DNA of 64,000 bases from Halichoerus grypus (GCF_964656455.1 NC_135719.1:132847444-132911443); one strand, 5' to 3'. Shown: positions 40,217 to 53,456, counted from the first letter of the stretch. Made by a program: numbers and translations. The notes: generated by a model from the letters alone, not told the origin.

Positions 40217-41349
40217 TCATCTTCCTTTAAAAAAACAGTAAAGTCAATGCCTTTGAAAAGTTTTCAGTGAGGGGAGAAAATTGACACAACCATGGTAAGT
40301 TAAAAAATTTAGGCAAGACTGTCCCTCATGATTTGTCTTTCCATAGGGTACTTCTCATTTTTCACTTCCTAGAAAAGCATAAATGTTGTCAGGTAACAAA
40401 TAACTGAATGTTGAACCTCAGATGATAAGAATGTGAGCTGCAAATGTATCTACATCTAACTATCTCTCCCCTTGTATAAATTAATTTTTTAGTGCTAAGC
40501 TTAGATAACTTATTTTTTATTATTATTTTATTTTTCAAAGAAAGAAGATATTTAAATTTTCATCCATAAATCCTTCTTCAATCTTCCCAAACAGGATTGA
40601 ACCCCATGCTTTAAGAAAATACTTTCTTATCTCTGTCATAACTAACACCTCTCTACTTTATAATGAGATCTGTAATTGTCTGAACTTCATAGTAGACTAT
40701 GACTAACACTCAAGAGAATAGATTCTACTTTGTTTACTTTTTTACATTTTATTATTATTTATAAGTTATTTTGGAAATGCTAAGTCCTCAATATACAATT
40801 GTAGTTGAAATGAATTTTAAAGATTATCATTAGTTATTATGTCCATTTTTGAATGTTGATTTTGGAAAATTACTTTATGAATAACCGAGAACTGAGTTGG
40901 AATTTCAACTCTAATATTGCCCAAATGAAATCACCTTTGACATTATTCTTGACTCTGGCAAAACACAAAGGGGGGGGGGAGCACTATATCCTTACTTTGA
41001 TGATCTTATAGGGTGAGAGAAAATAAATAAATACAATTAATATAAAAAATAGTATAGAACCTGATAAAATCTGAAAAATCAAGAAGTAGAATAATGTAAG
41101 ACACTTCCAACCATACTAAGTTCTAGTGTCACGAAATATTCTTGTTAGTTCTTTACTGCATTTTGTTGGTGCTATTACAGCTTTCAGGAATATGTTTTCC
41201 CCCAATTCTCCATCTGGGAAAATATGATATATTAATTGATTCATCCATTCTTTTTAGTGCTGGCACAGATATTGTTTCACATGCTGTTGCTACATAAATT
41301 AACAAAACCTCTTCCCGTGGTCTTCAGGGAAGTCAGTGTGATGAGGCAG
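40217..41349. other. No gene seen
   Basis: A/T-rich unique sequence with a run of G near 40970. Confidence 0.55.
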
Positions 41350-42926
41350 ATCACAAAAACAGACACATAGATCAATGGAACAGAATAGAGAGCCCAGAAA
41401 TGGACCCTGAACTCTATGGTCAACTAGTCTTTGACAAAGTAGGAAAGAATGTCCAATGGGAAAAAGACAGTCTCTTCAACAAAAGGTGTTGGGAAAATTG
41501 GACAGCCACATGCAGAAGAATGAAACTGGACCATTTCCTTACACCATACACAAAAATGGACTCAAAATGGATGAAAGACCTAGATGTGAAACAGGAGTCC
41601 ATCAAAATCCTAGAGGAGAAAACAGGCAGCAACCTCTTTGACCTCAGCCGCAGCAACTTCTTCCTAGTAACATTGCCAAAGGCAGCAAGGGCAAAAATGA
41701 ACTATTGGGACTTCATCAAGATAAAAAGCTTTTGCACAGCAAAGAAAACAGTCAACAAAACCAAAAGACAACCAACAGAATGGGAGAAGATACTTGCAAA
41801 TGACCTGTCAGATAAAGGGCTGGTATCCAAAATCTATAAAGAACTTTTCAAACTCAAAACCCAGAGAACAAATAATCCAATCAAGAAATGGGCAGAAGAC
41901 ATGAACAGACATTTTTCCAAAGAAGACATCCAAATGGCCAACAGACACATGAAAAAATGCTCAACATTGCTCAGCATCAGGGAAATCCAAATCAAAACCT
42001 CAATGAGATACCACCTCACACCTGTCAGGATGGCTAAAATTAACAAGTCAGGAAATGACAGATGTTGGTGAGGATGCGGAGAAAGGGGAATCCTCCTACA
42101 CTGTTGGTGGGAATGCAAGCTAGTGCAGCCCCTCTGAAAATCAGTATGAAGGTTCCTCAAAAAGTTGAAAATAGAAGTACCCTATGACCCAGTAATTGCA
42201 CTACTGGGTATTTACCCCCAAAATACAAATATAGTGATCTGAAGGGGTACGTGCACCCCAATGTTTATAACGGCAATGTCCACAATAGCCAAACTATGGA
42301 AAGAGCCAAGATGTCCATCGACAGATGAATGGATAAAGAAGATGTGGTATATATATACAATGGAATATTATGCAGCCATCAAAAAATGAAATCTTGCAAT
42401 TTTCAACAACATGGATGGAATTATAGGGTATTATGCTAAGTGAAATAAGTCAATCAGAGAAAGACAAGTATCATATGACCTCACTGATATGAGGAATTCT
42501 TAATCTCAGGAAACAAACTGAGGGTTGCTGGAGTGGTGTGGGGTGGGAAGGATGGGGTAGCTGGGTGATAGACATTGTGGAGGGTATGTGCTATGGTGAA
42601 TGCTGTGAATTGTGTAAGACTGATGAATCACAGACTTGTACCTCTGAAACAAATAATACATTATATGTTAAAAAAAATAAGAGTAGGAAGGGAAAAATGA
42701 AGGGGGGGAAATTGGAGGGGGAGACGAACCATGAGAGACTATGGACTCTGAGAAACAAACTGAGGGTTCTAGAGTGGAGGAGGTCGGGGGATGTGTTAGC
42801 CTGGTGATGGGTATTAAAGAGGGCACGAATTGAATGGAACACTGGGTGTTATATGCAAACAATGACTCATGGAACACTACATCAAAAACTAATGATGTAA
42901 TATATGGCGATTAACATAAAAAAACC
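41350..42926 (+). mobile_element. L1 fragment: ORF2 C-terminus plus 3' UTR
   Basis: The fragment opens in the distal part of L1 ORF2. A frame from 41400 is open to a stop at 42069-42071, where a Trp/Arg region of the ORF2 C-terminus is broken by TGA. ORF2-like sequence continues in other frames to about 42490. It ends with two successive, similar 3' UTR modules (42488-42680 and 42713-42926). The protein is the non-LTR retrotransposon endonuclease/reverse transcriptase; only the part after the RT domain is here, so it is inactive. I see no TSD. It is fairly intact and so relatively young. Confidence 0.88.
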
Positions 42927-44382
42927 TGAAATTACAATATAATGTAATATATGCAAATGTGTTATAAAAGCATCAGGTACAATCTGTGGTCATTCTGGAG
43001 GATCTAAGAAGCCATGTAAATGGAAGCAACTAAAACATAGGATGTAGGCTGGAAGGAGTAGAATGATTAGAAAGTTTAGAGAAAAAAGGGGATGTAGAAA
43101 ATGTCATTTCTTCCAAGCCTATTTCAAAAATCCCTTCCTTGGAAGGCTTTCCACAAACTCAATACCCCTCATTCATTCCCTTCTTTGTACTTGAAAAGCT
43201 TTTGAGTGTACACTCTATATAGCACATATCAGAATCTAAATACCAATTTATATTACTGTCTCATCTGATAAATGGCATGCTCTTAATAGCCAACAACCAA
43301 AGTTCATTGACTGTAATAAGTGGCCCATTTTTTCCTGCACAGACTTAAATGTTGAAGTGATGTAATGCCAATCATTCCTTTCTATTTCTAAAAAAACATT
43401 AATGCCTATCATTAATAACCACCTCTAGATAATACATTAAATCTATTAGGTTCCTAGATATATTCAGAGGTCAATTTATGTTTGTTATTTTTAATTATAA
43501 AGTTTTACTTAAAACTGGTTGGATGCATATAAAACTCTCCATTCTGTATCATACAACTTTTGGTGAAACCTAGAAAGTGAAATAAATTTATACATTAAGG
43601 GAATGTAAAACTGGATCAATACTGAAACATTTCCAATGTATTAAAAAACTCTTCTATGTGTTTAAACAGGTTTTATGAAAAGTATTTAAAATATGCTATT
43701 GGTTCCAAACTCATCACTACTTGGAGCTTAATTTCAAAGATTCACTGAAATGATCAATAAATTCAATAAAATAATAAGAAGTCAAAAATGGATAAATTAA
43801 TTTAGAAAGCTTACTTATAAGAAGGTAAAAATCTCTTGCTTTTGCAATCAAAAGTTAACATTCACTTTTCTAAGAGCAACTAAGATGAGTGTTATCCCTT
43901 TCAAAGGAAAACCAATTTTTGCAGACTAGGGTCATCCTTCCCTTTCTGTCCTAGCTTTTTTAGTCTCTCAGTAATCAGTTAAGAGAGACTGAATTTGACA
44001 TGGTCAGTTTTTCTTTATGTGGACCTTAAAAAAATTTACCTAATAAATATTTATTACATTATACTTTGAAAAAATGTAGAAGAAAATTGCCCTGAGCCTT
44101 CAGCACACACACATCCACTAAGAATGAGATTAGCGGAATTTTTTTTACTTTATTTTAAAAATCATTTAAATTTTTAAAAATAAAATGTTTTTCAATGATT
44201 TAATTCTCAGTGTCATCTACCTCATTTATATACCTACTATGAATTATTAGAATTGTAAGTATGATATTGGTAATTAAACATATATGCTCACACACACACT
44301 CATTACATTTAACCCAACATTTTACCTGTCTTAGTGAGATTGTTCTGAATAATAAAATGTCAAGATTTTTTGTTTTTTTGTT
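42927..44382. other. No gene seen
   Basis: Unique sequence with a possible L2 relic near 43200-43330. Confidence 0.5.
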
Positions 44383-45885
44383 TCTTAGTTTTCTCTTCTC
44401 AAAGAATCTCAAAACCTATTCTCACACTTCCAAATTTTAAGATTCACTACAAATCTGTAGTAATCAAAACAGTGGCAGTGCATATAGACGTATTTGTAAT
44501 GACAGACAGTTATATAGAGCAATGGAATGGAATACAGAGTCCAGAAACAAACCTTGGCATAGATAGTTAAATGGTTTTTATCAAAATTGTCAAGACAATT
44601 TAATAAGGAAAGGACAGTCTTTTCAACAACTGGTTCTAGGAATACTGGATATCCACATGCAAAAATTAAAATTGGACCATTACCTTATACTGTGTACAAA
44701 ATATAACTCAAAATACATTGAAGACTTAAACATGAGAGCTAAAACTATAAAACTCTTAGTAAATAGCATAGGGCAAAAGCTTGACAACACTGGATTTGGC
44801 AATGATTTCTTGGCTATGACACCAAAGGTACAAGCAACAAAAGGAATAGGCAAATTGGACTTTATGAAAATTAAAAAAAAAAGCAAACTTTTGGGCTTCA
44901 AATGTCAAATGTACTAACAAGAGAGTCAAATAACAATCCACAGAATGAGAGCAAATATTAATAAATCATTTATCTGATAAAGGATTGATATTCAGAATAT
45001 ATAGAGAACTTCTAAAAGTCAACAACAATAGCAACCAAAAAAAAAAAAAACATTCAGAAATGAGCAAATAACTTGAATAGACCTTTTTTGAAAGAAGATA
45101 TACAAACGACCAATAAACACATAAAAAGATGCTCAGAATCATAATCATTGAACAAATCAAAATCAAAACCACAATGAGTTGGCACTCACACTTATCAGAA
45201 TGGATACTATATAAAAAAACAAAACAGAAAATAACAAGTGTCAGCAAAGATGCAGAGAATTTGGAACTCTTGTGCACTGTTGGTGAGAATGTAAAATGGT
45301 ACAGCTGCTATGAAAAAAAGTATCATGACTCCTCAAAAAATTCAAAATAGAATCACCATATGATCCAGCAATTCCACTCCTTAGTATATACCAAAAATAA
45401 TTTAAAGCATTCTCAAAAATATATTTGTACACTCATGTTCATACAATGCATATGCTCATTGATGGATGAATAGATGAACAAAATGTGGTATATACATAAA
45501 ATGAAATATTAGCCTTAAAAATAAAAGGAATTCTGACATATACTACAACATGGATGAATCTTGGGGATATTATGCTAAGTGAAATAATCCAGTCACAAGA
45601 AGACAGATATTGTATGATTCCACTTACATGAGGTACCTAGAATACTCAAATTCATAGAGATAGAAAATAGAAAGGTGTTAACAGGGGTTAGGGGGAGGAA
45701 AGAATGGGAAGTAATTGTTTAATGTGTATAGTTAGAGCTTTGCAAATGAAAAGAGTTCTATAGATGGATGGTGGTAATAATTGCACAACAGTATGAATGT
45801 ATTTGATACCACTGAATTGTGCACTTAAAATAGTTAAATTAGCAAATGTTATGTTATTTATGTTTTACCACATTAAAGGAAGTAT
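44383..45885 (+). mobile_element. Old L1 fragment, ORF2 C-terminus and 3' UTR
   Basis: The region resembles the L1 at 41350 but is far more diverged. It has ORF2-like sequence (for example the stretch around 44657-44917 and the 'tgttggtgagaatg' region near 45278) and then a 3' UTR ending near ttaccacattaaagg. Many stops and indels interrupt it. Confidence 0.75.
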
Positions 45886-47577
45886 TATTAAAAATGAGGT
45901 TCTTTAGACTTATAATATGGTACCACCTTTATTGCAGTTGTCATTAAACACTTCAAAATATTTTCTTTTTTAGATGTTACCCTATTTCTTTTTCATCAAG
46001 CCATTCCAAAAAGGAGGTCAATTGTCAGAATGAAATAACCAAATTTTTAACCGTTATGAAAGTCTCTGGAATGACATGATTTTATTTCATTGCAAAATGT
46101 CTGTGAGTTTTCCTTGGCAAAGAATGGTTCTACCAATTTGCTTTGTCTATCACCAGTTCTTTTGGGACCATGAGCTGACCTAAAGGCCTATTTCTGGTCA
46201 TACCTCTATACAGATTCTTTGTATATTCACTTTCTTCTGTAAAAGGGCTCATAAGTATATGAGTGAAGCAATGAAATGCCTGGAAGTGTGCTGGCCTCTG
46301 GACTGATATAGATACATCAAGTTTAAAAAGAAAAAAATGACACTCATCGTATCTCTTATTGAGAACATTTTCAAGTACTTTTTTCTTTTTTTTTAAAAGA
46401 TTTTATTTATTTGAGAGAGATAGAACGAGCACTGGGGAGGTGCAGAGGGAGAGGGAGAGAAGCAGACTCACCACTGAACAGGAAGCCTGACCTAGGGCTT
46501 GATCCCAGGACCTGATCCCTGGATCCAATCCCAGGACCCAGAGATTATGACCTGAGCTGAAGGCAGATGCTTAACCGACTGAGCCACCCAAGTACTCCTT
46601 AACTACTTTTTTCTAATGCATCTTTTGAAAAATGATCTGAAAATTTTATGTTGAGAAGTATGTGTACAGCAAAGTATTGGCAGAGTTTATTTGTGTGGAG
46701 AGAAAATCATGTGACTTAGGTAAAATACCCAAAATTGATGTAAAAAGTGGTGTAATCAAGCTAAAATTTCCTTTGTACAAGTCAAACTGACTTTCATCCT
46801 TCTTTACTTCTTTAAAGAATTCTTATTTTATCTAGATCTATTTTAAAGAAGTGTTTTCACTTTTTAATGGCAATTAAGCAGATCCTTTTCAGAAAAATCC
46901 ACAGCATCTTTCCAAAAACACCATGCAGTGGAGGTGACACATGTTCACACCATGATGAAAGCTTTATTTAGATTGTATCTCGATTTTTTAGCTTCATCCA
47001 AGGGTGACATTATTGTTGAGTAAAGCTCAGATAAAAAGGAACAGAATCACATAAAGAATACTACAATTTTACTCCCAGTGGGAACTGCCACATTGGCTGC
47101 ATAATTTTCATCCTTGAAAATTTGAGAATCAAAATAGAGCAACAGCCAATTAAGGATATACAAACAGCCCATCTTATCATAGAATTTTGATGATTGAATT
47201 TTATTAATAATAGACAAATTTAATGCCGATGCCTTAGCATAAAATTCTATCAAGGCTTCCAATTGCATACATTTATCTGAAGCATAAAGCATGCAAAAAG
47301 TAGCTTTCATTCTATATGGGGTAATTCTGCAAAGGAAATTGAAAGCTGTCATAAATCATATGGGAGGAAGAATTAATCTTCTTTGCTTTTTGAGGTAGAA
47401 ATACTAATGAGTGTATTTTATGTATGTAGATTGTAATGACAGATCATTTAAGATTATTACAGTTGCAAATTAGAGAAAAGCCAATCAAACTGGCTTAGGT
47501 TAAGGAAAGAAATATATTGGTTTATGTTACTGCAATGTCCAGAGGTATAAGTACATTCAGGTGAGTCTTCATCAAGT
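45886..47577. other. No gene confirmed
   Basis: Apart from the SINE at 46387-46599 it is unique. It contains a 101-codon minus-strand frame at 47047-47352 with no recognised similarity. Confidence 0.45.
46387..46599 (-). mobile_element. Can-SINE with internal duplication
   Basis: Old minus-strand copy. The segment atcccaggacc occurs twice in a local duplication near 46501-46540. Weak TSD caagtacttttttct / taactacttttttct. Confidence 0.88.
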
Positions 47578-47592
47578 GACTGAAATCATATT

Positions 47593-47792
47593 CAAAAATT
47601 TTTAAAAGATTTATTTATTTATTTGAGAAAGAGGTGAAGGAGGTGAGGAGAAAGAGAGAGAGAGGATCCTGAAGTAGACTCCCCACTGAGCATGGAGCCC
47701 CAAATAGGGCTCTATCTCAGGACCCTGAGATCATGATCTGAGCTGAAATCAAGAGTTGGGCCCTAACCAACTGAACCCCCCAGGCACCCCGG
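47593..47792 (-). mobile_element. Can-SINE, older lineage
   Basis: Has the aatcaagagttggg variant of the tRNA-like part, unlike its neighbours. TSD gactgaaatcatatt at 47578-47592 and 47793-47807. Confidence 0.93.
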
Positions 47793-47955
47793 GACTGAAA
47801 TCATATTACCAAACTCAGAGCTTCCCACTTCTGTGCTCTGTCTCCTGTTCTATTGTCTTTATTCTCAGTTTCCACTTGGTAACCCAAATGGCTCAAGGTT
47901 TACATTGTTCTAACGGACAGTAGTTCCAGAAAAAAGAGCAGTCCTTTCTCTAGAG

Positions 47956-48148
47956 CAGTGGTTCTTGAATGGGACAGTTTTACCCCTCAAGGGACATTTG
48001 GCAATGTCTGTACATATTTTGTTAGTCACAACTGGGTTTGAAAGTACTGGCATCTAGGGAGTAGTAAGGGCTGGGGATACGGCTTACCACCTTGCAAGGT
48101 ACAGGATAGCCCCCAAAATATCAATGATGCTCAAGTTGAGAAATCCTG
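47956..48148 (+). mobile_element. MER5A-like hAT relic
   Basis: Starts cagtggttcttg, includes ggacatttggcaatgtctg and ggcatctaggga, and ends gttgagaaatcctg. This matches the layout of the non-autonomous hAT-Charlie element MER5A. Confidence 0.8.
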
Positions 48149-48154
48149 CCTCAA

Positions 48155-48690
48155 CTCTAGATCAACAATATCCAGTATGGTAGCCACTAATCACATGTGG
48201 CTATTGGACAATTGAAATGCAGCTGATCCAAATTGAGGTATGCTTTAAGTAAAATACATAGCAGATTTTGAAGACTTATTACAGAAAAATAATGCAAAAT
48301 CTCCCATTAAAATTTTTCATATTGATAACCAGTTAAAATGATACTATTTTGGATTTATTGGGTTAAATGTTTTATTAAAAGTAACCATCTGTTTCTTTTA
48401 CTTTTTTAATGTGGCTATAATTTTAAACTTTTTATTTTTTTTATTTTTAAAGATTTTTATTTATTTATTTGACAGAGAGAGACATAGCGAGAGAGGGAAC
48501 ACAAGCAGGGGGAGTGGGAGAGGGCGAAGCAGGCTTCCCGCTGAGCAGGGAGCCCGATGCGGGGCTCGATCCCAGGACCCTGGGATCGTGACCTGAGCCG
48601 AAGGCAGATGCATAACGACTGAGCCACCCAGGCACCCCTTAAACTTTTTAAACTATAAATATTGAGCAATGCTGATTGAGATGAACTGTA
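48155..48690 (-). mobile_element. hAT-type relic, split by a SINE
   Basis: Contains tatggtagccactaatcac and ttttggatttattgggttaa, known to me from a non-autonomous hAT-Charlie family whose name I cannot fix. The SINE at 48435-48638 interrupts it. Confidence 0.6.
48435..48638 (-). mobile_element. Can-SINE inside a hAT-type relic
   Basis: Near-consensus minus-strand copy. TSD ttaaacttttta at 48423-48434 and 48639-48650. Confidence 0.95.
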
Positions 48691-48692
48691 GT

Positions 48693-48902
48693 AGTACTGT
48701 CCAATAGAAATTTCTGCAATGATGGAAATGTTTTTGTATATTTGCTGTCCAACATGATAGCCAAGCAACTGTTGACTATTGAGCACTTGACTAGTATAGG
48801 TAGTGTGACTGAGAAACTAAATTGCTAATTTTATTTAAATTTAATTAATTGCAATTTAAATTAGTCACATTGTGCTACTGCCTACAGTATTTGACAGCAC
48901 AG
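48693..48902 (+). mobile_element. Second hAT-type relic
   Basis: Starts agtactgtccaatagaaat, carries an A/T-rich centre and ends tatttgacagcacag, so the ends are approximate inverted repeats. Probably the same superfamily as its left neighbour. Confidence 0.6.
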
Positions 48903-49173
48903 ATTTAGAGTCACATTCCAAGCAAAATGCTAATTGCTATTATTTCCTCAGCTTGAAACACATTCACCCATGACTTAATCACAGGGCCAGCATACTGTAT
49001 TGCTCTGATTGCCCAGACCTTAGTTACCTGCCCAACTCTAGAGCTAAGTGAATTCAGTTTTGGCAGAAGCCCACAAACTGAAGAATGGATGTTGGCATGG
49101 GAAGAAAGATCAGATAAGCAGCACTGACCGCAGACATCTTCCAAAAGAGATGATCTGTGAAAGGTATAAATGG

Positions 49174-49193
49174 AAAAAAAAAAAAAAAAAAAA

Positions 49194-49225
<32 letters not shown>
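49174..49225. repeat. A-run joined to (GA)n
   Basis: 24 A residues, a C, then about 13 AG units. Confidence 0.95.
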
Positions 49226-49548
49226 ATTATGTCATTATTTTTCTGCATTGCTCTATCTCATTATCTCAGATGATCTATCTTCATTCAGAAATTTATTTTT
49301 AAGTGAATTAGTAATGGGATTTAGGTCTTTCTCAGCCTGATGAACGCGCTATGTGAAAGCATGATTCAACTTTAGGAAAGCAATGAGGTTTAGAAATAAA
49401 ATTGAAAAATTTAAAGAATAGTCCATCAATACTTAAAAATTTATTTTCTTCAGGCAAAGGTAACTTTGGATCTCAAAAATATTTTGTTCATTCTATTTCA
49501 TCTTTTTAATTTAAATAAAGAATGAAATATATAAATTTATGTAGTTTA

Positions 49549-49752
49549 TTTATTTATTTATTTTTAAAGATTTTATTTATTTGACAGAGAGAGACACAGG
49601 GAGAGAGGGAACACAAGCAGGGGGAGTGGGAGAGGGAGAAGCAGGCTTCCCGCCGAGCAGGGAGCCCGATGTGGGGTTCGATCCCAGGACCCCAGGATCA
49701 TGACCTGAGCCGAAGGCAGACGCTTAACGACTGAGCCACCCAGGCGCCCCTG
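49549..49752 (-). mobile_element. Can-SINE
   Basis: Near-consensus minus-strand copy with a short apparent TSD tgtagttta (49540-49548, 49753-49761). Confidence 0.94.
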
Positions 49753-49804
49753 TGTAGTTTAAATGTGACAAATAATTTATATCACATGTAAAGTAATACC
49801 ATTT

Positions 49805-52565
49805 TAATGGACACAAAATTCATATAACATAAAATCCACCATTTAAATAGTTTTAAGGTGCGTAATTCAGTGGTTTTAAGAATATTTACAATGTAGCATA
49901 GTCATTGTTACTATCTAATTCCAGACTATTTGCATCACTAAATATTCATATAAATATTTGTAAAAAGAAAACTGGCACCATCTAATTTGCCCCTGCTCCT
50001 TTCCCCTGATATCTATTAATCTAACTTTTGTTTCTATAGTATTGTCAATCCTGGACATTTCATGTAAATAGGATCATACAATATGTGGCCTTCTGTGTCT
50101 GGCTTCTTTCACTTAGGATAATGTTTTCAAGGTGCATGGACATTGTAGCAAGTTTCAATACTTCACCCCCTCCCCCCCACATTTTTTTTTTAGTTCAAAA
50201 TTATTACTTTTTCTTTTTTTATTGAAGTGTAGTTGACACACAATGTTACATTAGTTTCAGACAGTGCTTCATTCCCTTTTATAGTTAAATAATAAATAAA
50301 ACGTTGTATGGATATACCACATTGTATTTATTCATAAGATGATGGATATTTGGGTTGTTTCCATTTGTGGGCTCTTGTGGATAATGCTGCTCTGAACATT
50401 CCTGTACAAGTTTTGTTTTTGATTCTTCTGGGTTTTCCTGGATATCTAGAAATGGAATTGCTAGGTTATATGATAACTGTACCCCCCCTTAACTATTTTC
50501 CACAGTGGGTGTACCATTTTACTTTTCCACCAGCCATGTATGAAGGCTCCAATTTCTCCCTATCCTCACCACCAACTGTTGTTTTCCATTTATATGTTAT
50601 AGCCATCTTAGTATGCATGAAATGATATTTCATTATGGTTTTGATTTCCATTCCCTAATGACTAATGATATTAAGAATGTTTTCATGTTCCAATTTGAAT
50701 GTCTCCTTTGGAAACATATCTATTCATGTCCTCTGACCACTTAAAAAGCAAAAAAAACTGAGTTGTCTTTCTAATATTTCATTTAAGAATCCATTACATA
50801 ATCTGGATTTTATGAGATATACAGTTTGCAAATATTTCATCTCATTTTGTGGGTTGTCTTTTTACTTTCTTGGTAGTGCCTTTTGATGCATAAACTCTTT
50901 AATTTTGATAAATCCATTTTGTCTTTTGCTCTTTGTGCTTTTGGTGTCATATTTAGAAAACTATTATTTAATCCAAGGTCACAAAAAATTACACCTATTT
51001 TTTTTCTAAGAGTTTTATTGTTTTAGAGTTTGCATTTAGGTGTCGTTCAAGTTTAAGTTAATTTTTTGTATATGATGTGAGAAAAGGATTCAACTTCATG
51101 CTCTGGCATTTGGATAGCCAATCATCCTAGCACCATATGTTGAAATAACTATTCTCACCTTATTGAATGGCCTTGAAAAATCAGGCCAAAAATCAGTTGT
51201 ACATAGATTTATGGGTTTATTAATGGACTACAAACTATTCCACTGGTCTATTTTTCTTTCCTTATGCTAATATGACACCGTTTTGATTCCTGTAGCTTTG
51301 TAGTAAGTTTTCAATTTGTGACCTGTGAGTCTCCCAGCTTTGTTCTTCTTTTTCAGGATTTTTTCGAATCATATTGTTGATTTCTGCAAAAAAGGTAGTT
51401 GGAATTTTGTAGGGATTGCACTCATTAATAAATATGGAATGTATTTCCATTTAACAATACTAAGTTTTCCAATTCATGAACACAAACGTCTTTTCATTTA
51501 TGTATCACTTCTCTAATTTCTGTTAAGACTGGTTATATTTGGTGTACAACTCTTGCACTTCCCTGGTTAAATTTAATTCTAAATATTTTATTCTTTTTGA
51601 AGCCATTATAAATGGAATTTTTTTCTTAATTTCATTTTTGAGTTTTTCATTTTTAGCATATAGCAATACGACTGATTCTTATATGTTGATTTTGCATCCT
51701 ACAACTTTGCTGAATTTATTAGATTTAATAAATTTTTAAATGTATGAATTTATTAGGATTTTCCATATATAAGTTCATGCAATTTGCAAATAGGTATATT
51801 TTTACTTTTTCCATTTCAATTTGGATGTCTTTTGTTTTGTTTTTCCTTACCTCATTTTCTGGATAGAACTCCCAATACAGTGTTAAATAGAAGTAGCTAG
51901 AACAGGCATTCTTGTACTATTCCTGATCTTAGGTGAAAAGCTTTAAGTCTTTCAGAATTAAGTATGATGGGAAGTGTGGGTTTTTATAGATGCCCTTTAT
52001 CAAGGTAAGAGTTTTCTTCTAATTTGTTGAATGTATTTATCATGAAAGGGTGTTGGATTTTTTCAAAATCTTTTTCTGCATCCTGTGAGATGATCACTTT
52101 TTTTTTCTTTATTATAGTAGCATGGTATATTATACTGATCAATTTTGTATATTGAATCAATTTTGAATTTCTGATATAAATGTCTCTTGATCATAGTGTA
52201 TAACCCATTCTAATATGTTGCTGAATGAGGTTTGCTGGTATTCTGCTGAGGATTATTGTATCTATATAAGGGATATTGATTTGTAACTTTATTTTCTTGT
52301 GATGTTGTTGGTTGGTGTCAGGGTAATGCTAGCCTCATAGATTGAGTTAGCAAGCATCCTTCTATTTTGAAGAGTTTGAAGGACTTAAGATAATTTTTCT
52401 TTAAACATTTGGTAGATATCACCAGTGAAAACTTCTGGCCCTGGACTTTCTTGTTATTGGAAGTTTTTTGATTATGGACTCAACCTTTTTACTTGTTATA
52501 GGTCTATTCTGATTTTCTGTTTCTCTTTTTGTCTATTTAGGTTCTGTATGTGTTTCTAGGAAATT
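49805..52565 (-). mobile_element. Long antisense L1 remnant
   Basis: About 2.7 kb reads as L1 on the minus strand, from 3' UTR (ccatttaaatag..gtaattcagtgg) through ORF2 including the RT region near 52150-52260. It is heavily decayed. A second short L1 3' end is nested at about 50166-50265. Confidence 0.75.
50166..50265 (-). mobile_element. Short L1 3' end nested in an older L1
   Basis: The host L1 text breaks after caatacttca and resumes at gcttcattccc. Between lies a C-rich stretch, a T-run and 3' UTR-like sequence (attgaagtgtagttgacac). The near-repeated ..acttca/..gcttca may be a decayed TSD. Confidence 0.5.
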
Positions 52566-53437
52566 ATTCTGTACTGGTCCCAATACTGTGGTATTGTCAC
52601 AGCTACAACTGTTGTTATCAAGGCTACCACTGAGCTGAAGTATGGAGGATGGGAATAAGGTCAAATTAAAACAATAAAAATCTTGCTGTTTTTACTGTGC
52701 TTCAGTCATTTTGTTGAATAAGTGCTTCCCATGCTGCTTTTGGTAATTTCCAGAGTTCAAAAAAATTGATTCTGATGTTTTGCCAGTATCTCAGTTGCTT
52801 TTATGGAAGGATGAAGTTTGGAATTCCTTACTTAACCATTTTGTTGATATCATTCTATAATAGTTTAATGAATCTGGACTTTTTCCTATTTCTGTGAACT
52901 TTAAAATAAGCAAAAGTTATTTTTACCGATAAAAATTATTTTAATTTCTTTCTGTGAATAGTTTTTAAGTATTTCTAATATAACCTTAAATTTGACTCTA
53001 TTTTAATTATATTTACATATTCTGAATAATTATGGTATCTCTAATTGCACACTTATTTACACAAAGGTAAAAGAATAGATACTAAATACAGATAGAAGAG
53101 AACTTTTGGAAATATTCTGAATTTGTGAACATAGGCAAAACTGATTCAGTTAATGGGAAAAGCTACAAAATAACAATTTAAATTTGCTTGCAAATTATTA
53201 TCTATATGTGTCAAAAGCCATTGCGATTTAAATTTAAATTTGATTTTATCTTAAGATTTATTGCAATATAGTTGTTTTACCACCTAACTTGTAAATATCT
53301 AAGAAGTAGGTTTCTTTGTCATTTCACTTATTTCCCCCCTGGAGTTTCTTGTCCAGTGCAAAAACAATATATATCTAAAACTAAGATGGAGGCATATATT
53401 TGGAAAATTATAAGGTTTACTTTTTTTCTTCTGGGAT
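52566..53437. other. No gene seen
   Basis: A/T-rich sequence right of the antisense L1; no clear repeat. Confidence 0.5.
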
Positions 53438-53456
53438 AACAATTAAAATATGTTTT

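Noticed and set aside
41400..42071. A 223-codon host protein
   Set aside because: The frame is the C-terminal part of L1 ORF2 within a truncated retrotransposon.
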